64,000 nucleotides of DNA from Promicromonospora sp. MEB111 (GTDB lineage: Bacteria > Actinomycetota > Actinomycetes > Actinomycetales > Cellulomonadaceae), in contig NZ_JARVSD010000008.1 in the NCBI RefSeq assembly GCF_030209445.1, positions 310,001 to 374,000 on the forward strand. Reading direction: 5' to 3'. A program made the translations under genes and the position numbers. Below are positions 53,703 through 61,985 of this stretch, in pieces. Below the pieces are notes generated by a model that had not been told where the DNA came from, searched no databases, and worked only from the letters and a program-made list of their open reading frames with translations. Every line of letters begins with the position of its first letter. The first letter of the stretch is position 1.

Positions 53703-55367
53703 GTGAGCAGCAGCGCAGAGAGCACGCCCCGGCGGCGTCGACGGCAGGAGCTGCTGAACCGCTCGATCGCCGTGGCGCGCCGCCTGCTCACCGACGGCGG
53801 GCTCGAGAGCGTGACGATGCTGGCCGTCAGCCGGGAGATCGGGATCGCCGGGCCCGGCCTCTACCGGTACTTCCCGAGTCGCGCCGGCCTGCTGCGAGCG
53901 ACGTGCCGGCACGTGCTCGACGAGCTGGTCGCGCACGTCCGCACCGCGGTCGCCCGGCAGCCGGCCGGTGACCGCGCCGCCGAGGTGCAGGCGCTGACGA
54001 ACGCGATGTTCGCGTGGTGCGTGGCGCACCCCCACGAGTTCGACCTGCTGCTCGGCGCCGGCCTGCGTCTGGTCGAGGAGGGCGCACCGGTCGGCGGGGA
54101 GTCCGGCGGCACGTTCTACGAGGTGGCCGCTCTCGCGTTCCCGCCGGTCGTCGCCCAGTGGGCCGACGGCGCCGTCCGGTTCGACGAGCCCGTTCCCCCG
54201 CAGCTCGCGGCGGACCTCGGCGCCCGCCGCGACGCGCTGCTCGCGGTGTTCCCGGACGCGCCCCGCGACGTGCCGCTGGGGCTGGTCGCCGCCGTCCGTG
54301 TCGCCTGGCAGCGCACCTTCGGCCTGCTGTGCATGACGGCGTACGGGCACGTCACCGAGCCCGACGGGCCGGTCCGGCGCGACTACGTCACCGCCCTGCT
54401 CGACGACCTGAACGCCAGGAACCTCGCACTCTTCGGCCTGGGGGTCAGCCCCGCCGCCGTCCTGGAGCCGGTCTTCGAGCCCGCTTCCGAGAGCGGTGCG
54501 CCCGAGCCCACCGCGCCCGCCACATCCGGGTCCCGCCCGGCCGACGAGGCCGGCACGGCCACCCCGGGCGCCACGGGTCGTCGGGCACGGCTGCGCCGGG
54601 AGCTGGTGGCGGAGGCGTTGCGCTCGGCACGCCGCCTGCTGGACGAGCACGGCCCGGACGGCGTCACGATGCAGGCCGTCGCGAAGGACGTCGGGATCGC
54701 GGCGCCCGGGCTGTACCGGTACTTCGACGGCCGCCCGGGCCTGCTGCACGCCACGCACCAGGACGTCGTCGACGAGCTCCTGGCGTACGTGGAGACGGCC
54801 CGGGCGCGGCAGCCCGGGGACGACCCGAGCGCGCAGTGCCACGCCGTCGTCGACGCACTGTTCCGCTGGTGCATCGCCCACCGCAACGAGTACGACCTGC
54901 TGATGTCGGGACGCCTGCGCATCTCCCTCCCGGGCGAGGACACACCCGGGGAACCCCGCCACGCGCCGCTGATGGCCCTGGACCGGGTGGGCGCCGTGTT
55001 CGCGCCGATCGCCCTGGCGTGGTGGCGGGCGGGCTGCCGCGTGATCCCCGACGACGAGATCCTGCCCGCGCTCGGGCCCCACCTGCGGGCCGCGCGCGAG
55101 GCGATGCGCGGGATCCCGGGCTTCCCGCCGGACGTGCCGCTCGGGCTGCTGCACGCGATGAACCTGTGCTCGGCGCGGCTCTGGGGCCTGCTCACGCTGA
55201 CCGTCTACGGCCACATGGGCGACATCGACGCACCGGCGGCCGCCGCGCACCTGGACGCGCTGGTGCTGGACCTCGTGGTCGACGCCCTCGACGTCTTCGG
55301 CCAGAAGCTCTCCGCGGACGTCGTGCTGGTGCGCGACACGCCGGGATCGTCCGACCCCGTCCGATAG
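53703..55367 (+). CDS. fused double TetR family regulator
   Basis: 554 residues made of two complete TetR repressors in one chain. Module 1: HTH (about 18-65, SVTMLAVSREIGIAGPGLYRYF) and a WHG-type ligand domain to about 255. A Pro/Ala/Glu/Ser/Thr linker (about 258-290) follows. Module 2: HTH (about 292-345, GVTMQAVAKDVGIAAPGLYRYF) and a second WHG-type domain to 540. TetR proteins bind DNA as dimers, so this may be a covalent pseudodimer. GTG at 53703 is chosen by similarity; no ribosome-binding site is clear. It precedes the flavin reductase gene by 32 bases. Confidence 0.92.
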   Translation: MSSSAESTPRRRRRQELLNRSIAVARRLLTDGGLESVTMLAVSREIGIAGPGLYRYFPSRAGLLRATCRHVLDELVAHVRTAVARQPAGDRAAEVQALTNAMFAWCVAHPHEFDLLLGAGLRLVEEGAPVGGESGGTFYEVAALAFPPVVAQWADGAVRFDEPVPPQLAADLGARRDALLAVFPDAPRDVPLGLVAAVRVAWQRTFGLLCMTAYGHVTEPDGPVRRDYVTALLDDLNARNLALFGLGVSPAAVLEPVFEPASESGAPEPTAPATSGSRPADEAGTATPGATGRRARLRRELVAEALRSARRLLDEHGPDGVTMQAVAKDVGIAAPGLYRYFDGRPGLLHATHQDVVDELLAYVETARARQPGDDPSAQCHAVVDALFRWCIAHRNEYDLLMSGRLRISLPGEDTPGEPRHAPLMALDRVGAVFAPIALAWWRAGCRVIPDDEILPALGPHLRAAREAMRGIPGFPPDVPLGLLHAMNLCSARLWGLLTLTVYGHMGDIDAPAAAAHLDALVLDLVVDALDVFGQKLSADVVLVRDTPGSSDPVR

Positions 55368-55399
55368 ACCGGTGGTGCGGGTTCGGTCAGGATGACGAC

Positions 55400-57031
55400 A
55401 TGAACAACGCACCTGAGACACCTGGCGAGCAAGCGGACGAGACCTACGACGTCATCGTGATCGGTGGCGGTCCCGTGGGCGAGAACGCGGCGGACCGCGC
55501 CTCCCGCACCGGCCTGTCCGTCGCCCTGGTCGAGTCCGAGCTCGTGGGCGGTGAGTGCTCGTACTGGGCCTGCATGCCCTCCAAGGTGCTGCTGCGCGCG
55601 GGCACCGTGCGCGCCCTGGCGCGCGACACGCCCGGCCTGGCCGACCCGGGGGCGCCCGACGTCGCCGCCGTGCTGGCCCGGCGCAACGAGATCACCTACG
55701 ACTGGGACGACTCCGGGCAGGTCTCGTGGGTCGAGGGTGCCGGTCTGACGCTCGTGCGCGGGCACGGCCGCCTGGCCGGCGAGCGGCTGGTGGAGGTCAC
55801 TGTGCCGGCGGCGCCGTCCGGCGCCGGGTCCGGCGACGCGACGGGCGGCGGCTCCGAGGACGACGACGCCGACGTCGGCGGCGGCCTCGCGGAGGCCGAG
55901 ACGGGTGACGCCCCGGTGACGAGGCTCCTGCGGGCCCGGCACGCGGTGATCGCGGCCACCGGCAGCGTGCCCGTGCTGCCCGACACCCCGGGGCTGGCGG
56001 CCGCCTCACCGTGGTCGAGCCGGGAGGCGACGGGCGCCGAGGCGATCCCCGAGTCCCTGGTCGTGATCGGCGGCGGGGTGGTGGGCGTCGAGATGGCGAA
56101 CGCGTACGCCGACCTCGGCGCGCAGGTGACGCTCCTGGCCCGGGGCGGCCTGCTGTCGAACGCCGAGCCGTTCGCGGGCGAGATGGTCGGCGAGTCTCTG
56201 CGTGCGATCGGCGTCGACGTCCGGACCGGCGTGGGGGTCGCCTCGGTCGAGCGGCCGGGCACCGGCAGCGACAACGAGCCCGCGGGCCCGGTGACCGTCA
56301 CCCTGTCCGACGGCGGGACGATCACCGCCGCGGAGATCCTGGTCGCGACGGGGCGCGTGCCGCGTACGACCGACCTCAACGTGGAGAGCGTGGGCCTGGA
56401 CACGTCGAGCCTGGGCCGCGGCGGGGCGCTGGTGGTGAACGAGTCGCTCGAGGTGGTCGGCGTGCCCGGCGGCTGGCTGTACGCGTGCGGCGACGTGACG
56501 GGGCGGGCGCCGACCACGCACCAGGGCAAGTACCAGGGCCGCGTCGTCGGCGACGTGGTCGCGGCGCGGTACGGCTCGGAGGCCGGCGACCGGTCACCGA
56601 CCAGCGGCGATCCCGAGCCCGCCGTCGGGCAGGAGGGCAAGCCGTGGTCGCGGTACGCCGCGACCGCCGACCACAGCGCGCGCGTCCAGGTGGTGTTCAC
56701 CCGGCCGCAGGTGAGCTGGGTGGGGCCGACGGAGCGCGAGGCGCGGGCCGCCGGGATCCCGGTCGAGGCCGTGTCGTACGACCTGTCGTGGGTGTCCGGT
56801 GCGAGCGTGGACGGCCCGAACTACACGGGCCGGGCCCAGGTGCTCGTCGACACCAAGCGCCGGGTCCTGGTGGGCGCCACGTTCGTGGGGCCCGACGCCG
56901 GCGAGATGCTGCACGCCGCGACGATCGCCGTCGTCGGGGAGGTGCCGCTGGACCGGCTGTGGCACGCGGTGCCCGCGTACCCGACGGTCAGCGAGGTGTG
57001 GCTCCGCTTCCTGGAGTCCTACGGCCTCTGA
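55400..57031 (+). CDS. pyridine nucleotide-disulfide oxidoreductase (Lpd/MerA-like)
   Basis: 543-residue flavoprotein. N-terminal FAD loop VIGGGPVGENAA, redox disulfide in GGECSYWACMPSK (Cys-x4-Cys), NAD(P) loop VIGGGVVGVEMA and second FAD motif YACGDVT are intact. In place of the classical HPTxSE catalytic dyad the C-terminus has YPTVSE. An acidic Gly-rich insertion of about 35 residues (around 135-170, GGGSEDDDADVGGG) interrupts the first FAD domain. The disulfide substrate is unknown. It is likely co-transcribed with the double TetR gene. Its end meets a long hairpin. Confidence 0.9.
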   Translation: MNNAPETPGEQADETYDVIVIGGGPVGENAADRASRTGLSVALVESELVGGECSYWACMPSKVLLRAGTVRALARDTPGLADPGAPDVAAVLARRNEITYDWDDSGQVSWVEGAGLTLVRGHGRLAGERLVEVTVPAAPSGAGSGDATGGGSEDDDADVGGGLAEAETGDAPVTRLLRARHAVIAATGSVPVLPDTPGLAAASPWSSREATGAEAIPESLVVIGGGVVGVEMANAYADLGAQVTLLARGGLLSNAEPFAGEMVGESLRAIGVDVRTGVGVASVERPGTGSDNEPAGPVTVTLSDGGTITAAEILVATGRVPRTTDLNVESVGLDTSSLGRGGALVVNESLEVVGVPGGWLYACGDVTGRAPTTHQGKYQGRVVGDVVAARYGSEAGDRSPTSGDPEPAVGQEGKPWSRYAATADHSARVQVVFTRPQVSWVGPTEREARAAGIPVEAVSYDLSWVSGASVDGPNYTGRAQVLVDTKRRVLVGATFVGPDAGEMLHAATIAVVGEVPLDRLWHAVPAYPTVSEVWLRFLESYGL

Positions 57032-57052
57032 GCCACCTCGGGCTCGACCCAA

Positions 57053-57122
57053 TCACCTTTGAGGCCCGGATTTCTTCGCTGTGGAGCCGTCCAAAGCGAA
57101 GAAACCCGGGCCTCAAAGGTGA
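57053..57122. terminator. long bidirectional hairpin between the flavin reductase and SBP genes
   Basis: A 28-bp stem (57053-57080 with 57095-57122), one mismatch (57070 against 57105), 14-base loop. It lies between convergent genes and has no T-run. The longest stem in the window. Confidence 0.8.
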
Positions 57123-57158
57123 GCCGCGGCGGCCCTCGACGGGGCCGGGCAGGTCAGG

Positions 57159-58193
57159 TCAGGACGACGGGGTCAGCGAGCCGTCCGAGCTGAAGACCAG
57201 GCCGAGAGTGACCTCGCCCTGCTGCAGCGCCGACTTGGTCAGCGGGCCACCGGCGTCGAGCGAGCGGAACTCCGCGAACTCCAGGCCGTACGTCTCCTCG
57301 AGACCCGGCTGGCAGAACGGGCGCTCCGTGCACTCCGGCGGGCCGCCGAGCACGAGGCCGCCGCAGGCCTCGGCGAGCTCGCTGAGCGTGGTGACGCCGT
57401 GCTCGTCCGCGAAGGCCTTGGTCACGGCGAACGCGTTCTGGTCCTGCGCGGGGGAGGGCTCGCCGAACACGAGGCCCACCTCCTCGCCCAGACCGGTCAG
57501 GCCCTCGACGGTCGCGTCGAGGTCGCTGCTCGCGACCGGCTCGGCGTCGGCCCCGTTGACGTCCTTGTTGATGAACTCGGTCAGGGTGCCCACGTACTCG
57601 GGGATCACCTGGACCTGCTCGCCGTCCTCCAGTGCGGGGAGGTAGGCCTCACGGTTGCCGATGGTGGTCACCTCGGCGTCGTACCCGGCGGCGTTGAGCA
57701 CCGTCGCGTAGATGGTGCCGAGCGTGGCGCTCTCGGCGAAGTCGGCGGCGCCGACGACGATCTTGCCGCTGCCGCTCTGCTCGGGGCTGTCGAGGCCGGC
57801 GTCGGCCACGAACTCCTCGGCGACCTCCGCGGAGGTGCGGCGGTCGACGTCCACGGCCTTGTTCAGGCCGATGAGCGTGTCGGTGTCGAGCGCTGCCGAC
57901 ACGGAGTCGAGCAGCGGGATCAGCGTGTCGTCGCCCTCCACCGCCGCAGCGTTGATCGCCGGGATGATGTTGTCGACGGTCTGGAGCTGCTGGTCGTCCT
58001 CGAGCACCACCAGCTCGTCGCCCGGGACGGCCTCGCACGCGGCGAGGCTGCTGCCGCCGGTCTCGGTACTGCCACCGTCGCCGCCACCGGCGGAACCTGG
58101 TTCGCCACAGGCGGTCAGGAGCGCGAGGGAGACGACGGCGGCCGCGGCGCCGAGCGCGCGGGGCAAGGACACATGCGTACGGGGGAACTTCAT
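57159..58193 (-). CDS. quaternary-amine (glycine betaine/choline) ABC binding lipoprotein
   Basis: 344 residues. The signal peptide ends in lipobox LTAC (about residue 26-29). The mature part is an OpuAC/ProX-type periplasmic-binding fold (KIVVGAADFAESATLGTIYATVL, VIPEYVGTLTEFIN). It delivers compatible solutes or similar quaternary amines to the two permeases. ATG at 58193 follows GGAG. It is separated from the upstream permease gene by 161 bases with direct repeats of CCGGAGAG (58324-58331 and 58338-58345), so it may have its own promoter. Confidence 0.9.
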   Translation of the reverse strand: MKFPRTHVSLPRALGAAAAVVSLALLTACGEPGSAGGGDGGSTETGGSSLAACEAVPGDELVVLEDDQQLQTVDNIIPAINAAAVEGDDTLIPLLDSVSAALDTDTLIGLNKAVDVDRRTSAEVAEEFVADAGLDSPEQSGSGKIVVGAADFAESATLGTIYATVLNAAGYDAEVTTIGNREAYLPALEDGEQVQVIPEYVGTLTEFINKDVNGADAEPVASSDLDATVEGLTGLGEEVGLVFGEPSPAQDQNAFAVTKAFADEHGVTTLSELAEACGGLVLGGPPECTERPFCQPGLEETYGLEFAEFRSLDAGGPLTKSALQQGEVTLGLVFSSDGSLTPSS

Positions 58194-58354
58194 CGAATGT
58201 CTCCGAACGTGGGTGGCGTACAACTGTTCTACGGCTTCGATCCGTCCCATTCGACCTCGGTCGGCGGTCGATGGCAAGGGATAAACCCCCTCGTGAGAAT
58301 GTCGTTACATTTGGTCGGGTACCCCGGAGAGTTATTCCCGGAGAGGCCGCCGTG

Positions 58355-59038
58355 CTACGCGGCGCGGACCCGGAGCGGCGCCGGCGTGGCGAGGCGTTGC
58401 CCGACGGCGAGCACGCCGTCGATCGCGAGGCACAGCGCCGCGACCACGATGCCGCCCGCCAGCACCTCGCCGTACCGCTGCGTGCCCATGCCGAGCGCGA
58501 TGATCTGGCCCAGGCCACCGCCGCCGGCCAGCGCGGCGAGCGGGATCGTGGCGACCACCTGCACGATCGTGACCCGCAGGCCCGCGGAGACCAGCGTCGT
58601 GGCCAGCGGCAGCTCGACCTGCAGCAGGATGCGCCCGTTGCTCATGCCCATGCCGCGGGCCGCGTCCTTGGCGTCGGGGTCGGCGCCGCGCACACCCTCG
58701 TAGGTGTTGACCAGCAGCACCGGCACCGCGAAGAAGGCGGCGGCGATGACCGTGGCGGTGTTGCCGAACAGGCCGCCCGCGGCGAGCAGCAGGATGATGC
58801 CGAGGGTCGGCAGCGCCCGGGAGGCGTTGGTGAGCCAGACGACGGTGCCCGCGCCCCGGCCGCTGTGGCCCAGCCAGGCACCCGTCGGGATGGCGACGGC
58901 GGCGGCGATGGCCACGGCGATCACCGTCATGACCAGGTGCTCGCCCGTGAGCTCGAGGATGCCGCCGGGCTCGGTCCAGGTCAGGGGGTCGTTGAGCCAG
59001 ACGACGGCCTGCTGGACGACTCCGGTCGGGGCGCTCAT
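58355..59038 (-). CDS. quaternary-amine ABC transporter permease
   Basis: 227-residue OpuBB/ProW-like permease with five or six transmembrane segments and the EAA-type loop DAKDAARGMGMSNGRILLQVELP. ATG at 59038 overlaps the stop of the preceding permease (ATGA) behind a GGAGG site. It forms the channel with that permease. Confidence 0.92.
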   Translation of the reverse strand: MSAPTGVVQQAVVWLNDPLTWTEPGGILELTGEHLVMTVIAVAIAAAVAIPTGAWLGHSGRGAGTVVWLTNASRALPTLGIILLLAAGGLFGNTATVIAAAFFAVPVLLVNTYEGVRGADPDAKDAARGMGMSNGRILLQVELPLATTLVSAGLRVTIVQVVATIPLAALAGGGGLGQIIALGMGTQRYGEVLAGGIVVAALCLAIDGVLAVGQRLATPAPLRVRAA

Positions 59039-59694
59039 GCGGTCCTCCCGCGCAGCCAGGGGGTCAGGGCTCTGCCGACGGCCCACAGGGCGAGGTCGAG
59101 CACGAGGGCCAGCAGGATGGTCGCGAGCGTGGCCGTCATGATCTCGGCCCGGTAGAAGTTGTTGCGGAAGCCCTGGAACATGAGCTGGCCGAGCCCGCCG
59201 TACCCGACCACGACGCCCACGGTCACCAGCGCGACCGTGGACACCGTGGCCAGCCGGAGGCCGGCGATGATGCTCGGCATGGCGCTGGGCATGGCCACCT
59301 GGACCAGCAGGCGCCCCGGCCCGTAGCCCAGGCCGCGCGCGGCGTCGGTGACGGCGGGGTCCACGGTGGCCAGCCCGGCCACGGTGTTGCGCAGGATGAT
59401 GAGCAGCGCGTAGACCACCAGGCCCACCAGCACGGGCGTGCGGCCGATGCCGAGCAGCGGGGCGAGGATCGCGAACAGCGCCAGGGACGGCACGGTGTAC
59501 AGGACGGCTGCGGTGCCGAGCACCGGTCCGGACAGCCAGCGGGACCGGGAGATCAGCACGCCGAGCGGGATGGCGATGGCCGCGGAGATCGCGACGGCCT
59601 CGATCGTGAGGCCGGCGTGCTCGACGGTGCGCTGCCAGATCACGGGCGCGTTGTCGACCACGTACGACCAGGAGAACCACGGGTTGCCGGGCAT
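59035..59694 (-). CDS. quaternary-amine ABC transporter permease
   Basis: 219-residue OpuB/ProW-like permease with six transmembrane segments and the loop VTDAARGLGYGPGRLLVQVAMP. ATG at 59694 is seven bases downstream of TAGGTT (minus strand, 59702-59707), so the start is leaderless. It leads the permease-permease-binding protein series and is divergent from the ATPase gene. Confidence 0.92.
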   Translation of the reverse strand: MPGNPWFSWSYVVDNAPVIWQRTVEHAGLTIEAVAISAAIAIPLGVLISRSRWLSGPVLGTAAVLYTVPSLALFAILAPLLGIGRTPVLVGLVVYALLIILRNTVAGLATVDPAVTDAARGLGYGPGRLLVQVAMPSAMPSIIAGLRLATVSTVALVTVGVVVGYGGLGQLMFQGFRNNFYRAEIMTATLATILLALVLDLALWAVGRALTPWLRGRTA

Positions 59695-59701
59695 GCCGTA
59701 A

Positions 59702-59730
59702 AACCTATCGTGCTCTTCACCCGGTAGGTT
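59702..59730. promoter_or_regulatory. back-to-back leaderless promoters of the amine ABC system
   Basis: AACCTA (59702-59707) and TAGGTT (59725-59730) are mirror-image -10 hexamers 17 bases apart. One ends seven bases before the permease ATG on the minus strand and the other seven bases before the ATPase ATG on the plus strand. Each lies where the -35 of the other would be, so the two promoters overlap. Confidence 0.75.
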
Positions 59731-59737
59731 CGAGCAC

Positions 59738-60826
59738 ATGGCTTCTCGCACCGTCATCGAGCTCGACACCGTCCGCAAGGCGTTCGGGAACGGCACCGTC
59801 GCCGTCGAAGGGCTGAGCCTCTCCGTGCACGAGCACGAGGTGCTCGCGCTCGTGGGGCCGTCGGGCTGCGGCAAGTCCACCACGCTGCGCATGGTCAACC
59901 GGCTGGTGGAGCCGACGTCGGGCCGCATCCTGCTCGACGGCGAGGACGTCACCACCACCGACCCCGTGGCCCTGCGGCGCCGCATCGGCTACGTGATCCA
60001 GAACGTGGGGCTCTTCCCGCACCGAACCGTCGAGGCGAACATCGCCACCGTGCCCGGCCTGCTCGGCTGGGACCGGCGGCGTACCCGGGCGCGCGTGGCC
60101 GAGCTCCTGGACCTCGTGGGCCTGCCCGCCGCCACCTACGCGAAGCGCTACCCGCACGAGCTGTCCGGCGGTGAGCGCCAGCGCATCGGCGTGGCCCGGG
60201 CGCTCGCGACCGACCCGCCGGTGCTGCTGATGGACGAGCCGTTCGGCGCCGTGGACCCGGAGTTCCGCCGCCACCTGCAGACCGAGTTCCAGCGGATCCA
60301 GCGCGAGACCGGCACCACGGTGATCCTCGTGACGCACGACATCGACGAGGCGGCGCGCCTGGGCGACCGGATCGCCGTCCTGTCCCGCGGCGGCAAGCTG
60401 GAGCAGGTGGCGAGCCCGCTCGCGGTACTGGCCCACCCGGCCTCGGAGCGGGTGCGCGACTTCATCGGGGACGGTGCGGCCTCGCGCATGCTCTCGCTCG
60501 CGGAGGTGCAGCCGGCCGACCTGGAGGGCGCGGACCGGATCGTCGAGCCCGCCCCGGCGCCCGTGCGGCTGGGCGCGCGGCTGACCGACGCGTTCGAGGC
60601 GGTGGCGGCGCTGCCGGCGTCGGCCATGGGGCGGGTGCCGGTGGTGGGGGAGTCGGGCGACGTCGTCGGCTCGCTGACCGCGGACGGGATCCTCGGCGCG
60701 CTGCGCCGGGCGGCGGACGCGGCGGCGGGGACGCCGTCGGACGCGGCCTGGGGTGAACCGGACGCGGACGTGACCGGCACGACGGCGGACGCCGACGACG
60801 CCGCTGTGACCGACGCCGCGTCCTGA
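59738..60826 (+). CDS. quaternary-amine ABC transporter ATP-binding protein
   Basis: 362-residue ATPase. Walker A GPSGCGKST, signature LSGGERQRIGVARAL, Walker B LLMDEPFGAVDP and the HDIDEAARLGD segment are canonical for OpuCA/ProV-like proteins. The C-terminal part (about 260-340) resembles a single degenerate CBS unit (RVPVVGESGDVVGSL), which in homologues senses ionic strength. It powers the two permeases encoded divergently. Confidence 0.94.
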   Translation: MASRTVIELDTVRKAFGNGTVAVEGLSLSVHEHEVLALVGPSGCGKSTTLRMVNRLVEPTSGRILLDGEDVTTTDPVALRRRIGYVIQNVGLFPHRTVEANIATVPGLLGWDRRRTRARVAELLDLVGLPAATYAKRYPHELSGGERQRIGVARALATDPPVLLMDEPFGAVDPEFRRHLQTEFQRIQRETGTTVILVTHDIDEAARLGDRIAVLSRGGKLEQVASPLAVLAHPASERVRDFIGDGAASRMLSLAEVQPADLEGADRIVEPAPAPVRLGARLTDAFEAVAALPASAMGRVPVVGESGDVVGSLTADGILGALRRAADAAAGTPSDAAWGEPDADVTGTTADADDAAVTDAAS

Positions 60827-60876
60827 CCTGCGCCCAGACCGGGACCCCCGGGAACCTGCCCCGATAGTCTCGGGGC

Positions 60877-61773
60877 GTGACCAACGCACGCGTAGCCCTT
60901 GCGACCTGTTCCCAGCTGCCCGACCTCGACAAGGACGACGTGCCGCTGATCGCCGCGCTCGCCGAGCGTGGTGTCACGGCCGAACCCGCCGTGTGGGACA
61001 GCCCGGCCGTCGACTGGCAGGCCTACGACCTCGTGCTGGTCCGCTCCACCTGGGACTACTCGCCCCGCCACGACGAGTTCCTCGCGTGGGCGCGCTCGCT
61101 GCCCAAGGTGGCCAACGGCGCCGACGTCATCGAGTGGAACACCGACAAGCGGTACCTGCGCGAGCTCGAGGCGGCGGGCGTCCCGGTGATCCCGACGATC
61201 TGGCTCGACCCGCAGCGCCACCTGTCCAAGCGCGCCGTGCACACGCGCATGCCCGCGTTCGGCGACTTCGTGGTCAAGCCCGTCGTCAGCGCCGGCGCCC
61301 AGAACACGGGCCGCTACCAGCCGGTGTCCGCGCAGTCGCGCGGCAAGGCGATCGCGCACGCCACCCGCCTGCTCGACGACGGCCGCTGGGTCATGATCCA
61401 GCCCTACGTCACCTCCGTGGACACCACGGGCGAGACCTGCCTCGTCTTCATCGACGGCGAGCTCACCCACGCCGTCCGGAAGAACGCGCTGCTCACCGGG
61501 CCGGCCGAGGACTCGGGCGAGCTGTACGCGCGGGAGGAGATGGCGTCGTTCGAGGCCACGCCCGACCAGATCGAGGTGGCGCGACGGGCGCTCGACGTGG
61601 CGCGGGCGGCCACCGGCGCGGACCTCACCTACGCCCGCGTGGACCTCGTCTCGGGCGACGACGGCGTGCCCATGGTCATCGAGCTGGAGCTCACCGAGCC
61701 GTCGCTCTGGATGAGGTACGGCACGGGCGTCGAGGGCAAGCTCGCCGACGCGGTGGTGAAGCTGCTGGGCTGA
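60877..61773 (+). CDS. ATP-grasp domain protein (RimK/glutathione synthetase-like)
   Basis: 298 residues. ATP-grasp fold: N-terminal lobe (LATCSQLPDLDKDD), nucleotide-binding strands FVVKPVVSAGAQNTGRY (glycine-rich loop) and the metal-binding MVIELELTEPSLWM. The family ligates a carboxylate to an amine or thiol using ATP; the substrates are unknown. GTG at 60877 is six bases after TAGTCT (60865-60870), a leaderless start. It ends at the bidirectional hairpin shared with tRNA-His. Confidence 0.88.
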   Translation: MTNARVALATCSQLPDLDKDDVPLIAALAERGVTAEPAVWDSPAVDWQAYDLVLVRSTWDYSPRHDEFLAWARSLPKVANGADVIEWNTDKRYLRELEAAGVPVIPTIWLDPQRHLSKRAVHTRMPAFGDFVVKPVVSAGAQNTGRYQPVSAQSRGKAIAHATRLLDDGRWVMIQPYVTSVDTTGETCLVFIDGELTHAVRKNALLTGPAEDSGELYAREEMASFEATPDQIEVARRALDVARAATGADLTYARVDLVSGDDGVPMVIELELTEPSLWMRYGTGVEGKLADAVVKLLG

Positions 61774-61800
61774 GCCCGGCGCCGTCGTCGGGCAACGCAG

Positions 61801-61830
61801 GAGGGCCCCTCGCCTGAGCGAGGGGCCCTC
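61801..61830. terminator. hairpin between ATP-grasp gene and tRNA-His
   Basis: GAGGGCCCCTCGC (61801-61813) and GCGAGGGGCCCTC (61818-61830) form a perfect 13-bp stem with loop CTGA, followed by TTGT on the plus strand. It can end the ATP-grasp mRNA and the tRNA-His transcript from the other side. Confidence 0.8.
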
Positions 61831-61837
61831 TTGTGCA

Positions 61838-61914
61838 TGGGGTGAGCGACGGGACTTGAACCCGCGGCCCTCGCGACCACAACGCGATGCTCTACCAGCT
61901 GAGCTACGCCCACC
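61838..61914 (-). tRNA. tRNA-His (anticodon GUG)
   Basis: On the minus strand, acceptor GTGGGCG pairs with CGCTCAC, anticodon stem TCGCG/CGCGA encloses TTGTGGT (anticodon GTG), the T loop is TTCAAGT, and the 3' end encodes CCCCA. The extra G(-1) of histidine tRNAs is encoded at 61914, paired with C73. Confidence 0.97.
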
Positions 61915-61985
61915 ATGTTCGCCGATCGTGGACCGGCGACCGTCGAAAAGCATACATGGTCAGCGGCCACGAACCGAACTCAAAT

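Noticed and set aside
57053-57122. Long hairpin as an integron attC or phage attachment site
   Set aside because: No integrase, no gene cassette and no flanking core-site repeats; position between convergent stops fits a terminator.
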